NCBI GenBank assembly: GCA_017999915.1
Contig: JAGNKX010000022.1
Coordinates: 1 to 64,000 of the forward strand
DNA from: Spirochaetota bacterium
GTDB taxonomy: Bacteria; Spirochaetota; UBA4802; UBA5550
Length of the DNA stretch: 64,000 nt
Direction of reading: 5' to 3'
Below, one piece after another: positions 18,565-28,406 of this stretch. Under the pieces are notes generated by a model. It searched no databases and was not told where the DNA came from. It worked only from the letters and a program-made list of their open reading frames with translations. Numbering within the stretch: position 1 is the first letter of the stretch; every line of letters starts with the position of its first letter. The position numbers and the translations under genes were made by a program.

Positions 18565-20712
18565 ATGGCTAATCTTGATTTCAGTGATAAAACCATTCTT
18601 GTTGTCGACGATGATTCAATCATCGCCCTGGCCATGGCCGAAAATATAACGCGGGAAGGCTACGGCGTAATCCAGGCCCATAGCGGAGAGGAGGCCCTGC
18701 GGGCCGTGAAATTGCGGCCGGACGGCGTCGACCTGATTCTCATGGATATCGAGCTTGGGGACGGCATGGACGGCACGGAGGCGGCGCGGGAGATCCTGAA
18801 AACACATGATATACCCATTGTCTTTCTTTCTTCTTATACCGACAGGGAGACCGTTGAAAGGACCAAGAAAATCACCTCCTACGGCTATGTCGTAAAAAAC
18901 ACCGGCATCGTCGTCCTCATCGCCTCGATTGAAATGGCCTTCAAGCTTCACGAGGCCAACAGGCTCCTGCGCATATCAAGCGATAACTTCTCCATGGTGT
19001 TTCATGCAAGCCCCAATGCCATGACAATAAGCCGCGCCGTTGACGGAATGATGCTCCAGGTCAATGACGCATACACCGAGCTTACAGGGTACACCCGTGA
19101 TGAGTCCGTCGGCCGCAGCGCGCTGACCGACCTTCATTTCTGGACGGATCCGGGAGACAGGGTTCGCATATCGGCGGAATTGGAAACGAAAGGGCGCGTT
19201 GATGGCCGGGAATGTTATTTCAAGATGAAAAAGGGCTCTCCCAGGCTGGTTCAGCTATCGATAAGCATGACGATCTATAATAACGAAAAGTGCTTTGTTA
19301 TTATCGCGCGGGATCTTACCGAGCGTAAACTGTCGGAGAATTTACTGCGCGAGAGCGAGGAGCGCTTTTCAAAGGCCTTCCGCTCCAGCCCGGCCGCCAT
19401 GGCCATTACGGATATCGATACGGGCCTCTTTATCGATGTAAATGAGAAATGGATCAGGATTATCGGACACTCCCGTGAAGAGATGATTGGCCGTACATCC
19501 AGGGAACTGGGGATCTTTCCCGACTGGGCGGAGCGGGAAAGAATCGTCGCCATGCTGCGTAACAAGGAATATCTCAGGGAAGTGCCTCTCAGGAGCGTCA
19601 CGAAATCAGGCGAGATGCTGGACGTCCTCTGGTCGATGGAAGTCATAGATTTAAGGGGGCGCAAGGTCCTGCTCTCCATGATATATGACATCACCAAGCG
19701 CAAGAAGGCGGAGCAGCTGCTCCGCGAGAGCGAGGAGCGCTTTTTGAAGGCCTTCCGCTCCAGTCCGGCGTCGATGATGATTTCCGATATCAAGACAGGT
19801 TGTTTCATAGACGTGAATGATCAATGGGTTAAATTGACCGGATATACCCGTGAGGAAATGATCGGGTACACCACCAAGGATCTGAAGCTCTTCACCGACT
19901 GGGGAGATCGGGAAAAGGTTGTGGACGATTTGCGCCGCCATGGGTCTGTCAGGGAGGCGGCCATTCAGGCTGTAACTAAATCGGGTGATATTCGTGATCT
20001 GCTCTGGTCCGTGGAAATAATCAAGGTGGCTGGTAACGATTACATGCTTTCCCTGGTCTATGACATCACCGAGCGCAAGCGGATCGAATCGGCGCTCCGT
20101 GATTCACTTGAAGAAAAGACAGTCCTGCTCCAGGAAGTGCATCATCGGGTCAAGAACAACATGCAGCTGATCACCAGCCTGCTGGGCCTCCAGGCAAACG
20201 GTGTTAAGGATGCCGAAGCATCCGCCGTGCTTGCCGACAGTATGCAGCGGATTTATTCCATGGCGCAGATCCATGAAAGGATGTACCGGTCCGGCAACAT
20301 GGCATCGATCGATTTTTTTGAATACCTGCGCGGATTGGCGAATGAAATTGTCAGATCTTATATAAAAGAACCGGATAGCATCAATATCGCCATGGACGTA
20401 GGGGATGTCCGATTATCGCTCAATAAGGCTGTTCCCTGCGGGCTCCTTGTCAATGAAATACTCACCAATGCGGTCAAGCATGGCTGCAAGGGCCCTGAAC
20501 CGTGTAATATTGAATTATCTTTCCTTACCATGGAGAATCATTACCGCTTGACAGTTAAGGATAACGGTCCTGGTATTCCGGATAGTGCTCTTGTGGACAA
20601 TAAAAAGACCCTGGGCATGATGTTGATACAGGCCCTTGGTAAACAGCTCAATGCCTCGATAACTATCGAGAGAAATATCGGGACCTGTTACCATATAACC
20701 ATCCCTGCGTAA
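18565..20712 (+). CDS. Receiver-PAS-PAS-PAS-HisKA_2 histidine kinase
   Basis: 715 residues from the ATG at 18565, which has AAAGGGG upstream. An N-terminal receiver domain (about 7-125, phosphoacceptor Asp61 in LMDIELGDG) is followed by three PAS domains (about 140-265, 270-390 and 395-510). A HisKA_2 dimerisation region follows, with EVHHRVKNN at 524-532 (His526/His527), then a HATPase domain ending KDNGPGIPD. PAS2 and PAS3 are close copies (both start LRESEERF.KAFRSSPA), pointing to internal duplication. No transmembrane segment, so it is a cytoplasmic sensor whose receiver is phosphorylated by another kinase or acts in cis. No cognate output regulator is adjacent. Confidence 0.88.
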   Translation: MANLDFSDKTILVVDDDSIIALAMAENITREGYGVIQAHSGEEALRAVKLRPDGVDLILMDIELGDGMDGTEAAREILKTHDIPIVFLSSYTDRETVERTKKITSYGYVVKNTGIVVLIASIEMAFKLHEANRLLRISSDNFSMVFHASPNAMTISRAVDGMMLQVNDAYTELTGYTRDESVGRSALTDLHFWTDPGDRVRISAELETKGRVDGRECYFKMKKGSPRLVQLSISMTIYNNEKCFVIIARDLTERKLSENLLRESEERFSKAFRSSPAAMAITDIDTGLFIDVNEKWIRIIGHSREEMIGRTSRELGIFPDWAERERIVAMLRNKEYLREVPLRSVTKSGEMLDVLWSMEVIDLRGRKVLLSMIYDITKRKKAEQLLRESEERFLKAFRSSPASMMISDIKTGCFIDVNDQWVKLTGYTREEMIGYTTKDLKLFTDWGDREKVVDDLRRHGSVREAAIQAVTKSGDIRDLLWSVEIIKVAGNDYMLSLVYDITERKRIESALRDSLEEKTVLLQEVHHRVKNNMQLITSLLGLQANGVKDAEASAVLADSMQRIYSMAQIHERMYRSGNMASIDFFEYLRGLANEIVRSYIKEPDSINIAMDVGDVRLSLNKAVPCGLLVNEILTNAVKHGCKGPEPCNIELSFLTMENHYRLTVKDNGPGIPDSALVDNKKTLGMMLIQALGKQLNASITIERNIGTCYHITIPA

Positions 20713-20776
20713 GATGGCCATGGAGCCATTCCCTGCGTCTGCCCTTGCACTGACCCCGGGCAATATCAGCGAGAAG

Positions 20777-20789
20777 GGGGTCAGAGCCC
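20777..20789 (+). repeat. Single GGGGTCAGAGCCC unit
   Basis: One copy of the dispersed word about 65 bp after the kinase stop. A related ACTGACCCC lies 30 bp earlier in the complementary orientation. Confidence 0.6.
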
Positions 20790-20882
20790 TTGAACTGAAA
20801 CGGGCGATTTTATCATTCATTATTATGTCGCGACAAACAATGATTTATGTCTTAATTCATTCACAAAAAAATAATGTACAAT

Positions 20883-20992
20883 AGAGTTGTTGCAAATCTG
20901 AATCTTTTAATCAGGGTTAAGGGGCGAAGCCCCTTAAAAGCCCCCAGCAGGGGCTCTCCTGCGAGCGCGAGACACAGTTTCGCAACAAGTCT
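20883..20992. repeat. Possible 110-bp MITE-like element
   Basis: Terminal 11-bp inverted repeats AGAGTTGTTGC (20883-20893) and GCAACAAGTCT (20982-20992) match at 10 of 11 positions. They are flanked on both sides by AAT, a possible 3-bp target duplication. Inside are a TTAAGGGG/CCCCTTAA hairpin and further short stems, with no coding frame. It would need a transposase in trans. Seen by eye in one copy only. Confidence 0.45.
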
Positions 20993-21148
20993 AATAATTA
21001 ATCATTGATGGTTTAACCACCGATCAGGAAGAGAAATTTCTTGACGAAAGGCGGCTCTGATCGTCCTATGAACTCCGGAATGAAAAGCTCCGGGTTTGCG
21101 GATTCCATCGGATGCGCCCGGAATCGGCTTCATTGCCGGGCAGTATAT

Positions 21149-21220
<72 letters not shown>

Positions 21221-21228
21221 CAGTGAAA

Positions 21229-21258
21229 GAGCCTTTGGAGGACCAGGGGCTTTTTTTA
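21229..21258 (+). terminator. Terminator after tRNA-Gly copy 2
   Basis: An imperfect hairpin (AGCC...GGGGCT) ends in a run of seven T. Located 9 bp after the tRNA. Confidence 0.65.
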
Positions 21259-21405
21259 TGCCTCATAATTAACATTTCCGGCATTGTGTAAAAAAATGTT
21301 TGACCTAATAGTCGGTGACTAAATATTTGATACCATCCGCCGTCGGGTGCGGCCTGTGACCGGATAACAAGGAACTACTATTATATATACGACAAGAGGA
21401 ACCTC

Positions 21406-22752
21406 ATGCTGAACATCACGGAGAAAAAGCTTGAAAACGCCACCATGGAGCTGCAGATCAGCGTTCCCGTGGAAAAGGTGGAGTTGGAATACAAGGCCGT
21501 TTTTGACAAATTCAAGAACTATGTGAAGATAGACGGCTTCCGGAAGGGGAAAGCGCCCCTGAACATGGTGGAGGCGCGGTTCCGTAAAGAGGCCGACCAG
21601 GAGGTGGCGGAAAATCTCCTGAAATCGATGTTCCTCGAAGCTGTGCAGGAGAAGCAATACACTCCCATCGCCTATCCGCGGTACGAATTTGAAAAGATCG
21701 CGCGGGAAGAGCCCTTTTCCTTCAAAGCCGTTTTCGAGGTTCCTCCCACGATGGAGCTCGGCAAGTACAAGGGACTGTCCGCCGATGAGCAGGTCTGCGA
21801 GATCGTCGATTCCGACGTCGAGGCCGAGATAACCGCAATGCGTGAGCGCATGGCGAAGATAGATAAAAAGGAAGAGGGCGCCCAGGTCCAGAACGGCGAC
21901 CTCGTGAAAATAAAGGTGAAGCGCGTCGACGACGTTGATCCCTCCGAGCGTGAGGGCGTCGATTTCAAGGAATACCAGATCGTGGTCGGCAGGAGCACGG
22001 ACGATTCCGCCCTGGACAAGCACATTGCCGGGATGAAGGCCGACGAGGAGAAAGAGGTAGAGGTCAAGTACCCGAAAGACTACTATATGACCGAGCTGGC
22101 CGGGCAGAAGGTGAAATACATCGTCAAGGTTGCCGAGATCGACTCCATGGAGCTGCCGGCCCTGGATGACGAATTCGCCAAGAAAATGGGCCACGAGACC
22201 GTCGATCAATTCAGGGCGAAGACCAGGGAATACCTCGAGAAATACCTTACCGAAAAAACGAAGGGAGACGCCAAGGCCCAGATCCTCAAGCAGATCGTCG
22301 AGGACTCCAAATATGACATCCCCGGCTCGATGGTGGAGAGCGAGATGAGCCGCCTTTTCAGAAGGACCTGCGAAAGCGTCGGGTACTATTCTGAAAACAT
22401 GGACGAGTTCGCCTCCCTGATGGGGATCGAGGCGGAAGCCTTCAGGAACAGGCTCCATGACGAGGCCACGCAGACGATAAAAACGACCCTCGCCCTTTCC
22501 GAGATCGCCAAGATGGAGGAGATGAAGGTCGACGAGAACCGCTATAAAGAGGTGGTGGAGAACATCGCCAAGCGCAACAACAAGACCGTGGAGGAGATCG
22601 AGAAGATCATCACTGAAAACGAATCGCGGGAAAACATAGAGACCGAGCTTCTCCTGGACAGCGCCATGGAATTCATCTACGACAACGCCAAGGTGAAGAA
22701 GCTGAAAGCCATAACCTTCGAGGAATTCACGCGGGCCCACTCCAGGAGATAG
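21406..22752 (+). CDS. tig: Trigger factor, ribosome-associated chaperone and PPIase
   Basis: 448 residues, normal length. The ribosome-docking signature GFRKGKAP is at about residues 45-52 in the N-terminal domain. An FKBP-like peptidyl-prolyl isomerase domain follows (roughly 155-245), and then the helical chaperone arms. It binds nascent chains at the exit tunnel. It is the first gene of tig-clpP-clpX-lon, a common bacterial order linking folding and proteolysis. The 414-bp gap to clpP suggests that the protease genes also have their own promoter. Confidence 0.95.
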   Translation: MLNITEKKLENATMELQISVPVEKVELEYKAVFDKFKNYVKIDGFRKGKAPLNMVEARFRKEADQEVAENLLKSMFLEAVQEKQYTPIAYPRYEFEKIAREEPFSFKAVFEVPPTMELGKYKGLSADEQVCEIVDSDVEAEITAMRERMAKIDKKEEGAQVQNGDLVKIKVKRVDDVDPSEREGVDFKEYQIVVGRSTDDSALDKHIAGMKADEEKEVEVKYPKDYYMTELAGQKVKYIVKVAEIDSMELPALDDEFAKKMGHETVDQFRAKTREYLEKYLTEKTKGDAKAQILKQIVEDSKYDIPGSMVESEMSRLFRRTCESVGYYSENMDEFASLMGIEAEAFRNRLHDEATQTIKTTLALSEIAKMEEMKVDENRYKEVVENIAKRNNKTVEEIEKIITENESRENIETELLLDSAMEFIYDNAKVKKLKAITFEEFTRAHSRR

Positions 22753-23166
22753 GTTTTTCTCCCCGGGTAAGGCCGCGCGCCAACCTTGTTGTTCCGTCTA
22801 AGTGTGTCCCTGAGAGAAGACAGAGGGAGAACCCTTAAAATGTTTGAAGGGAAGTCCCTCAACGCGGCTGTTCCGGTCATTGATTATCATCCAAACAGAC
22901 TCCAGGGACGGTATTTTAAAGAAGAGAAGGGGATTAATTGCTTGATATATGTCTCATTTTAGTATATCTTTATTAATTGATTGTATGAAGTTATAAAAAT
23001 GGGTACGTGGAATCCGATCGTTCTGCCGAAACTATTAATAATTAATTAAATCAAAAATTGTAACGATTTAGTGGATTCTAAATCATTAATTGTATATATT
23101 CTGATAAGCCATTGCGGGGAAGCAAAAGTAAATCCGCGATGAGAAAAAAAAGAGGTGATTAAGGAT
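22753..23166. other. tig-clpP intergenic region with candidate promoter
   Basis: A candidate promoter TTGATA (22942-22947), 17 bp, TATCTT (22965-22970) lies about 200 bp before clpP. The rest is AT-rich without a gene. I see no CIRCE-type or other heat-shock operator. Confidence 0.4.
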
Positions 23167-23751
23167 ATGAGTCTGGTTCCTTTTGTAATAGAACAAACGA
23201 GCCGCGGCGAACGCTCCTACGATATATACTCCCGTCTGCTGAAAGACAGGATCATTTTTCTCGGCGAAGGCATCGATGATCACATTTCGAGCCTTGTCAT
23301 AGCACAGATGCTCTTCCTCGAAGCGGAAGATCCCGACAAGGACATATACCTGTATATCAATTCGCCCGGCGGCATAGTGACCTCCGGTCTGGCGATATAC
23401 GATACCATGCAGTACATCAAGCCGGACGTGGCCACCATCTGCATCGGCCAGGCCGCCTCCATGGGCTCCCTCCTGCTGGCCGCGGGCGCCAAGGGCAAGC
23501 GCTCGGCGCTTCCCAACTCCAGGATCATGATACACCAGCCGGCAGGCGGCTTCCAGGGCCAGGCGTCGGACATCGAGATCCAGGCCAAGGAGATTATCAA
23601 GGTGAAGAAGAAGCTGAACGAGATATATTCCAGGCACACCGGGCAGGCCGTCGAAAAGGTCGAGAAAGATGTCGACCGCGATTACTTCATGTCTCCCCAG
23701 GAAGCCATGGAATACGGTCTCATCGACAAAGTTATTGAAAGAAGCAAGTAA
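23167..23751 (+). CDS. clpP: ATP-dependent Clp protease proteolytic subunit
   Basis: 194 residues from the ATG at 23167, preceded by AGAGGTG; an upstream GTG at 23155 would add four residues and is less likely. The catalytic triad is Ser98 (GQAASMGS), His123 (MIHQP) and Asp172, at the standard spacing. It forms the tetradecameric serine protease barrel and is fed by ClpX, whose gene starts 16 bp downstream. Confidence 0.97.
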   Translation: MSLVPFVIEQTSRGERSYDIYSRLLKDRIIFLGEGIDDHISSLVIAQMLFLEAEDPDKDIYLYINSPGGIVTSGLAIYDTMQYIKPDVATICIGQAASMGSLLLAAGAKGKRSALPNSRIMIHQPAGGFQGQASDIEIQAKEIIKVKKKLNEIYSRHTGQAVEKVEKDVDRDYFMSPQEAMEYGLIDKVIERSK

Positions 23752-23767
23752 ATAGAAAGGAGAGCCT

Positions 23768-25024
23768 ATGTCTTCCAAAAAGAAAGAAGAATCATCTCGG
23801 CTCAATTGTTCCTTTTGCGGCAAGAGCCAGGACATCGTGAAGAAGCTGGTAGCCGGGCCGGATGTGTATATCTGCGACGAGTGCATCGAGCTGTGCAACG
23901 AGATCGTCGCCGAGGACCGCTCCAAGGCCTTCGAGGAGGATTTTCACAATCTTCCGAAGCCGAAGGAGATCAAGGAGATCCTCGACAAGTATGTCATTGA
24001 CCAGGACGAGGCGAAAAAAATCCTTTCCGTGGCCGTGTACAACCATTACAAGCGGATCTATTCCAACAAGAATTTGAAGAAGAACGACGTCGAGCTGGAC
24101 AAGAGCAACATCCTCCTGGCCGGTCCCACCGGCTCCGGGAAGACCCTCCTGGCCCAGACCCTGGCCCGCATCCTCCAGGTGCCCTTCGCCATCGCGGACG
24201 CCACCTCCCTCACGGAGGCGGGCTACGTCGGCGAGGACGTCGAGAACATACTCCTCAGGCTGATCCAGAACGCCGACGGCGACGTGAAGAAGGCCGAGAT
24301 CGGCATCGTCTACATCGACGAGATCGACAAGATATCGAAGAAGTCCGACAATCCCTCCATCACCCGCGACGTGTCCGGGGAAGGGGTGCAGCAGGCGCTC
24401 CTGAAGATCATCGAGGGCACCGTTGCCAACGTGCCGCCCCAGGGCGGGCGCAAGCACCCGCACCAGGAGTTCATATCGATCAATACGACCAATATCCTCT
24501 TCATATGCGGCGGCGCCTTCGTGGGCCTCGACAAGATGGTGGAGCGGAGGATCGGGAACAAGCTCCTCGGCTTCGGAGCGGACATCAAGTCGCGGAAGGA
24601 GGAGGCCGGCGAGAACCAGCTGCGGCACCTGATACCGGAGGACCTCATCAAGTACGGCCTCATCCCGGAATTCGTCGGCAGGCTCCCGGTCATCGCGGTC
24701 CTGGACGAGCTTTCCCGGAGCGCCCTGATCAGGATACTGACGGAGCCGATGAACGCCTTTACCAAGCAATACAAGAAGATTTTCTCCTTCGAGGACGTGG
24801 ACCTCGAGTTCTCCGAAGGGGCCATAGAAGAGATCGCGATCCGGTCCATGGCGCGGGAATCCGGCGCCCGTGGCCTCAGGGCGGTCCTCGAGAAGCTGAT
24901 GCTCGATCTGATGTTCGACATTCCGTCCATGAACAACATAGCCAAGATCGTCATCACGCGGGAAATGGTCGCCGGAACCAAGGGACCGGATTTAAACTAC
25001 CGCGAGGAGGAAAAAACCGCCTGA
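23768..25024 (+). CDS. clpX: ClpX unfoldase, ATPase subunit of ClpXP
   Basis: 418 residues. The N-terminal C4 zinc finger uses Cys14, Cys17, Cys36 and Cys39 for dimerisation and adaptor binding. Walker A GPTGSGKT is at 119-126 and Walker B is YIDEIDK. The ClpP-docking loop LLGFGADI carries the expected Leu-Gly-Phe tripeptide. It unfolds tagged substrates and passes them to ClpP. Cotranscription with clpP is almost certain from the 16-bp gap. Confidence 0.97.
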   Translation: MSSKKKEESSRLNCSFCGKSQDIVKKLVAGPDVYICDECIELCNEIVAEDRSKAFEEDFHNLPKPKEIKEILDKYVIDQDEAKKILSVAVYNHYKRIYSNKNLKKNDVELDKSNILLAGPTGSGKTLLAQTLARILQVPFAIADATSLTEAGYVGEDVENILLRLIQNADGDVKKAEIGIVYIDEIDKISKKSDNPSITRDVSGEGVQQALLKIIEGTVANVPPQGGRKHPHQEFISINTTNILFICGGAFVGLDKMVERRIGNKLLGFGADIKSRKEEAGENQLRHLIPEDLIKYGLIPEFVGRLPVIAVLDELSRSALIRILTEPMNAFTKQYKKIFSFEDVDLEFSEGAIEEIAIRSMARESGARGLRAVLEKLMLDLMFDIPSMNNIAKIVITREMVAGTKGPDLNYREEEKTA

Positions 25025-25106
25025 AAAATGGGTGATGCTGTTGCAGCGAGCTTGTTGTTTCAGTATCTTTGAAGTAGCGGAATTCTAATTTATTATAACG
25101 TGTCAT

Positions 25107-25128
25107 TGCGCCCCGGAAACGGGGCGCA
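25107..25128 (+). promoter_or_regulatory. GNRA-capped hairpin in the lon leader
   Basis: A 9-bp stem (TGCGCCCCG with its complement) closed by a GAAA loop lies about 20 bp before the lon start. There is no T run, so it is not a terminator. It could affect lon mRNA stability or translation. Confidence 0.4.
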
Positions 25129-25149
25129 GCGCACCCATGAAAGGTCACC

Positions 25150-27594
25150 ATGAGAAAAACGATAGACTTTACAACCAATTACCCCCTGTTGCCCCTCAGA
25201 GACGTAGTAGTATTCCCGCACATGGTCATCCCCCTCTTCGTCGGGAGAGAAAAATCGGTCAAGGCCCTCGATAACGCCATGAAAAGCGACCGGCTTATCG
25301 TGCTCGCGACCCAGCGTGACGCCCATGTGTCGGTGCCCGGAAAGGATGATCTCTACGAGGTGGGCACCATCGCCGAGATACTGCAGCTCCTGAAGCTGCC
25401 TGACGGCACCATCAAGGTGCTGGTGGAAGGCATTGCCAGGGTCTACCTGTCCGATTTTATAACGGCCGACGAAACCATTGCGGTGTCCATCCGGGACATC
25501 GAGCGGGAAGTGGAAGGCGGGTCTGATGCCCAGGCCATAAAGAAAAATCTCCTCGAAGCCTTTGAGAAATACATCAAGCTCAACAAGAAAGTCCCGAAGG
25601 AGGCCTTTACCTCCGCTGAGAGCATCGACGACCTGTCGCACCTCTCCGACGTGATAGCCTCCCACGTGGAAATGAAGATAGCCTACAAGCAGTCGATCCT
25701 CGACATCGGCAATCCGGCGGACCGGATCCAGAAGCTGATCGAGTTCATCAACGGCGAGATCGAGGTCATGTACATCGAGAAGAAGATACAGGGCCAGGTC
25801 CGCAAGCAGATGGAGAAGACCCAGAAGGAGTACTACCTGAACGAGCAGATGAAGGTCATCAAGAAGGAGCTCGGCCAGGGGGACGGCGAGGTCGACGAGA
25901 TCGAGGAGCTTAAGAAATCGATCGAAGAGACTAAGATGAGCGACGAGGCGCGGACCAAGGCCCTCCAGGAGGTCAAGCGCCTCGAGAAGATGCCTCCCAT
26001 GTCGGCCGAGTCCGCGGTGGTGCGCAATTACATAGAATGGCTGCGCGACGTTCCCTGGCATAAGAAGACCAAGGACAACCGCGACATCGAGCTGGCCATG
26101 CAGATCCTCAACGAGGACCATTACGGCCTGGAGGACGTGAAGGAGCGCATCATCGAATACATAGCTGTCCGCCAGCTCTCGAAAAAGCTGAAGGGACCCA
26201 TCCTCTGCTTCGTGGGCCCTCCGGGCGTCGGCAAGACGTCGCTGGGCAAGTCCGTGGCGCGGGCCCTGGGCAGGAATTTCGTGCGGATGTCCCTGGGCGG
26301 CGTGCGCGACGAGGCCGAGATACGGGGCCACCGGCGCACCTATGTGGGGGCGCTTCCCGGCAGGATCGTCCAGCTCATGAAGAAGGCCGGCACGGTCAAT
26401 CCCCTCATTCTCCTGGACGAGGTGGACAAGATGTCGATGGATTTCCGCGGCGACCCGTCATCGGCGCTTCTCGAGGTCCTTGATCCGGAGCAGAACAACG
26501 CCTTCGTCGACCATTATATGGAAGTCAACTACGACCTGAGCCAGGTCATGTTCATAACCACGGCCAACGTGCAGCACAAGATACCGGCGCCGCTCCTTGA
26601 CCGGATGGAGATCATCGAGATAACCAGCTACACCGAGCCGGAGAAGCTCAACATAGCGATCAATTTCCTCCTCGCCAAGCAGATCGAGGAGAACGGCCTC
26701 CAGAGGGAGAACATAGAATACTCCGAGGACGCCATGCTCTACACCATTCGGCATTATACCCGGGAGGCCGGCGTCCGGAGCCTCGAGCGGGTCATCGCCA
26801 AGGTGTGCCGCAAGGTCGCCCGGGAGGTGGTGCTCCACGGGAGCGAGTACAAGCGGGTCGTCAACGAGGAGGTCCTGCACCAGTTCCTGGGACCCATCAA
26901 GTTCAAGTACGGCGTCAAGGAAGTGCAGAGCGAGATAGGCCTTGCCAACGGCCTGGCATGGACCGAGGTGGGCGGGGACATCCTCAATATAGAAGCCTCC
27001 CTCATCAAGGGGAAAGGAAAGCTTACCCTTACCGGAAAGCTGGGAGAGGTGATGCAGGAATCGGCCCAGGCCGCCTTCACCTTCGTCAAGGCGAACCAGC
27101 AGTTCTTCAACGTTAATGACGAGTACATGCGCAACAGGGACATCCACCTCCACGTGCCCGAGGGCGCTATCCCCAAGGACGGCCCCTCCGCCGGCATCAC
27201 CATGGCGGTGGTCATGGCCTCGCTCCTGTCGGGGATACCGGTCCACCGCGACGTGGCCATGACCGGCGAGATCACCCTGCGGGGCAAGGTGCTCCCCATC
27301 GGCGGCCTCAAGGAGAAGGTCCTTGCCGCTCACCGGGCCGAGATCAAGCACGTGATCATACCCCAGGAAAACGAGAAGGACCTGGAAAAGATACCGGAAT
27401 ACGTGAAGGAGCGGATGATCTTCCATCCCGTGAGCACCATGGAGGAGGTCCTGTTCCTGGCCCTGGAGAGCCCCGAGAAGTTCTTCAAGGACGAGAAAAA
27501 GACCAGGATACTCTACGACCGCTGGAAAGGGACCATGGACGACTGGAAGGTCGAGATAACCGGCACGGAAGCAGAGCCCACGGTGCAGATGTAG
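25150..27594 (+). CDS. lon: ATP-dependent Lon protease
   Basis: 814 residues, full length. An N-terminal LON substrate-binding domain ([15 protein letters not shown]) is followed by an AAA+ module with Walker A GPPGVGKT at 356-363, and a C-terminal serine protease domain. Ser680 in PKDGPSAG and Lys723 in GGLKEK form the catalytic dyad. It degrades misfolded and regulatory proteins. It is the last gene of the tig-clpP-clpX-lon block, with a strong terminator 24 bp after its stop. A 125-bp gap with a possible -10 box (TATAAC) allows separate control. Confidence 0.97.
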   Translation: MRKTIDFTTNYPLLPLRDVVVFPHMVIPLFVGREKSVKALDNAMKSDRLIVLATQRDAHVSVPGKDDLYEVGTIAEILQLLKLPDGTIKVLVEGIARVYLSDFITADETIAVSIRDIEREVEGGSDAQAIKKNLLEAFEKYIKLNKKVPKEAFTSAESIDDLSHLSDVIASHVEMKIAYKQSILDIGNPADRIQKLIEFINGEIEVMYIEKKIQGQVRKQMEKTQKEYYLNEQMKVIKKELGQGDGEVDEIEELKKSIEETKMSDEARTKALQEVKRLEKMPPMSAESAVVRNYIEWLRDVPWHKKTKDNRDIELAMQILNEDHYGLEDVKERIIEYIAVRQLSKKLKGPILCFVGPPGVGKTSLGKSVARALGRNFVRMSLGGVRDEAEIRGHRRTYVGALPGRIVQLMKKAGTVNPLILLDEVDKMSMDFRGDPSSALLEVLDPEQNNAFVDHYMEVNYDLSQVMFITTANVQHKIPAPLLDRMEIIEITSYTEPEKLNIAINFLLAKQIEENGLQRENIEYSEDAMLYTIRHYTREAGVRSLERVIAKVCRKVAREVVLHGSEYKRVVNEEVLHQFLGPIKFKYGVKEVQSEIGLANGLAWTEVGGDILNIEASLIKGKGKLTLTGKLGEVMQESAQAAFTFVKANQQFFNVNDEYMRNRDIHLHVPEGAIPKDGPSAGITMAVVMASLLSGIPVHRDVAMTGEITLRGKVLPIGGLKEKVLAAHRAEIKHVIIPQENEKDLEKIPEYVKERMIFHPVSTMEEVLFLALESPEKFFKDEKKTRILYDRWKGTMDDWKVEITGTEAEPTVQM

Positions 27595-27617
27595 ATAACA
27601 TCAAAATAGTAAATTTA

Positions 27618-27646
27618 AAAAATCGCCGCCACAAGCGGCGATTTTT
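27618..27646 (+). terminator. Strong terminator of lon
   Basis: Perfect 12-bp inverted repeat AAAAATCGCCGC (27618-27629) with its complement (27635-27646), 5-nt loop and a following T-rich tail. Confidence 0.9.
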
Positions 27647-27649
27647 ATT

Positions 27650-28390
27650 TTTAGAAATACTCGCGCATTGCAATCTCGCATTCATGTGCCCTGGGCCAGG
27701 GCAGGGTATGCCCGGGTTCCCCGGGCGGGGATTTGTGCGAGAGGAAGAGGGGTGACTTCCCCTCTTCCTCTCGCGCTCACCATCACCCCCGCCGCCTCAA
27801 CGCCGGCGGGGGCTCATGGTTGATGATTTTTGCGGTCTTTTGGTGTATCTGTTTTTGTTAATATGTTGTTATTTTTTGCTTTTTAAGAATGTAAGAAGTA
27901 TCTGTTGGCTTTCGCTCCGGAAGCCACATCCTGTGGCATCCTCGCACCGCCGCGCTTCCTGCGCGGCGACTGGTTTTTTTTAATACATCTATTCTGGTGT
28001 GGACAATTTGGTGTTTATAATATGAGTAAATGTAAGAATTAATACCCGCGGCAAGGAGGCCGCGGGTTTGCACGCTTACATATAACCGCTATATCCAGCT
28101 ACTCAAAACATCCGCCCGAAGGGCGGATACCGATAGGCGATTGTTGTCTGAGGCTGCACCGAGCGAAGCGAATGCAGCCGAGTTAATCGCCAAGCCCGTC
28201 GCGGCGTCTGAGCGACCGGGGTGAGTGGGAGCACGAGGGAGAGAGGGCAAGGAGCCCTCTCTCCCTCGTAATCTTGCCAGACCCGCTCCGGGTCAAAAAC
28301 CTACTCCCTTTCAAATGAACCTGCCCCGGTCCGGGGCAAACAAAAAACGAGATCTTTTTTCATGACATCCCTGTCTCACCTGCATAACCG
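27650..28390. repeat. Geneless region packed with perfect hairpins
   Basis: No gene is seen in about 740 bp. Stems, in order: 27737-27752/27759-27774 (16 bp); a GC-rich stem near 27785-27811; 27923-27937; 27948-27955/27961-27968; 28044-28052/28059-28067; 28110-28117/28121-28128; a nested pair 28136-28142/28185-28191 enclosing 28152-28158/28173-28179; 28234-28248/28254-28268 (15 bp); and 28323-28339. It could be accreted repeat elements or a structured RNA; the sequence does not decide. Confidence 0.6.
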
Positions 28391-28406
28391 GGAAGGAGTA
28401 ACCGTC

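Noticed and set aside
27858-28073. 71-codon minus-strand frame in the hairpin-rich gap
   Set aside because: Its codons are made of inverted-repeat sequence and no start signal is present.
27650-28390. CRISPR array
   Set aside because: The stems differ in sequence and spacing; there are no identical direct repeats and no cas genes.
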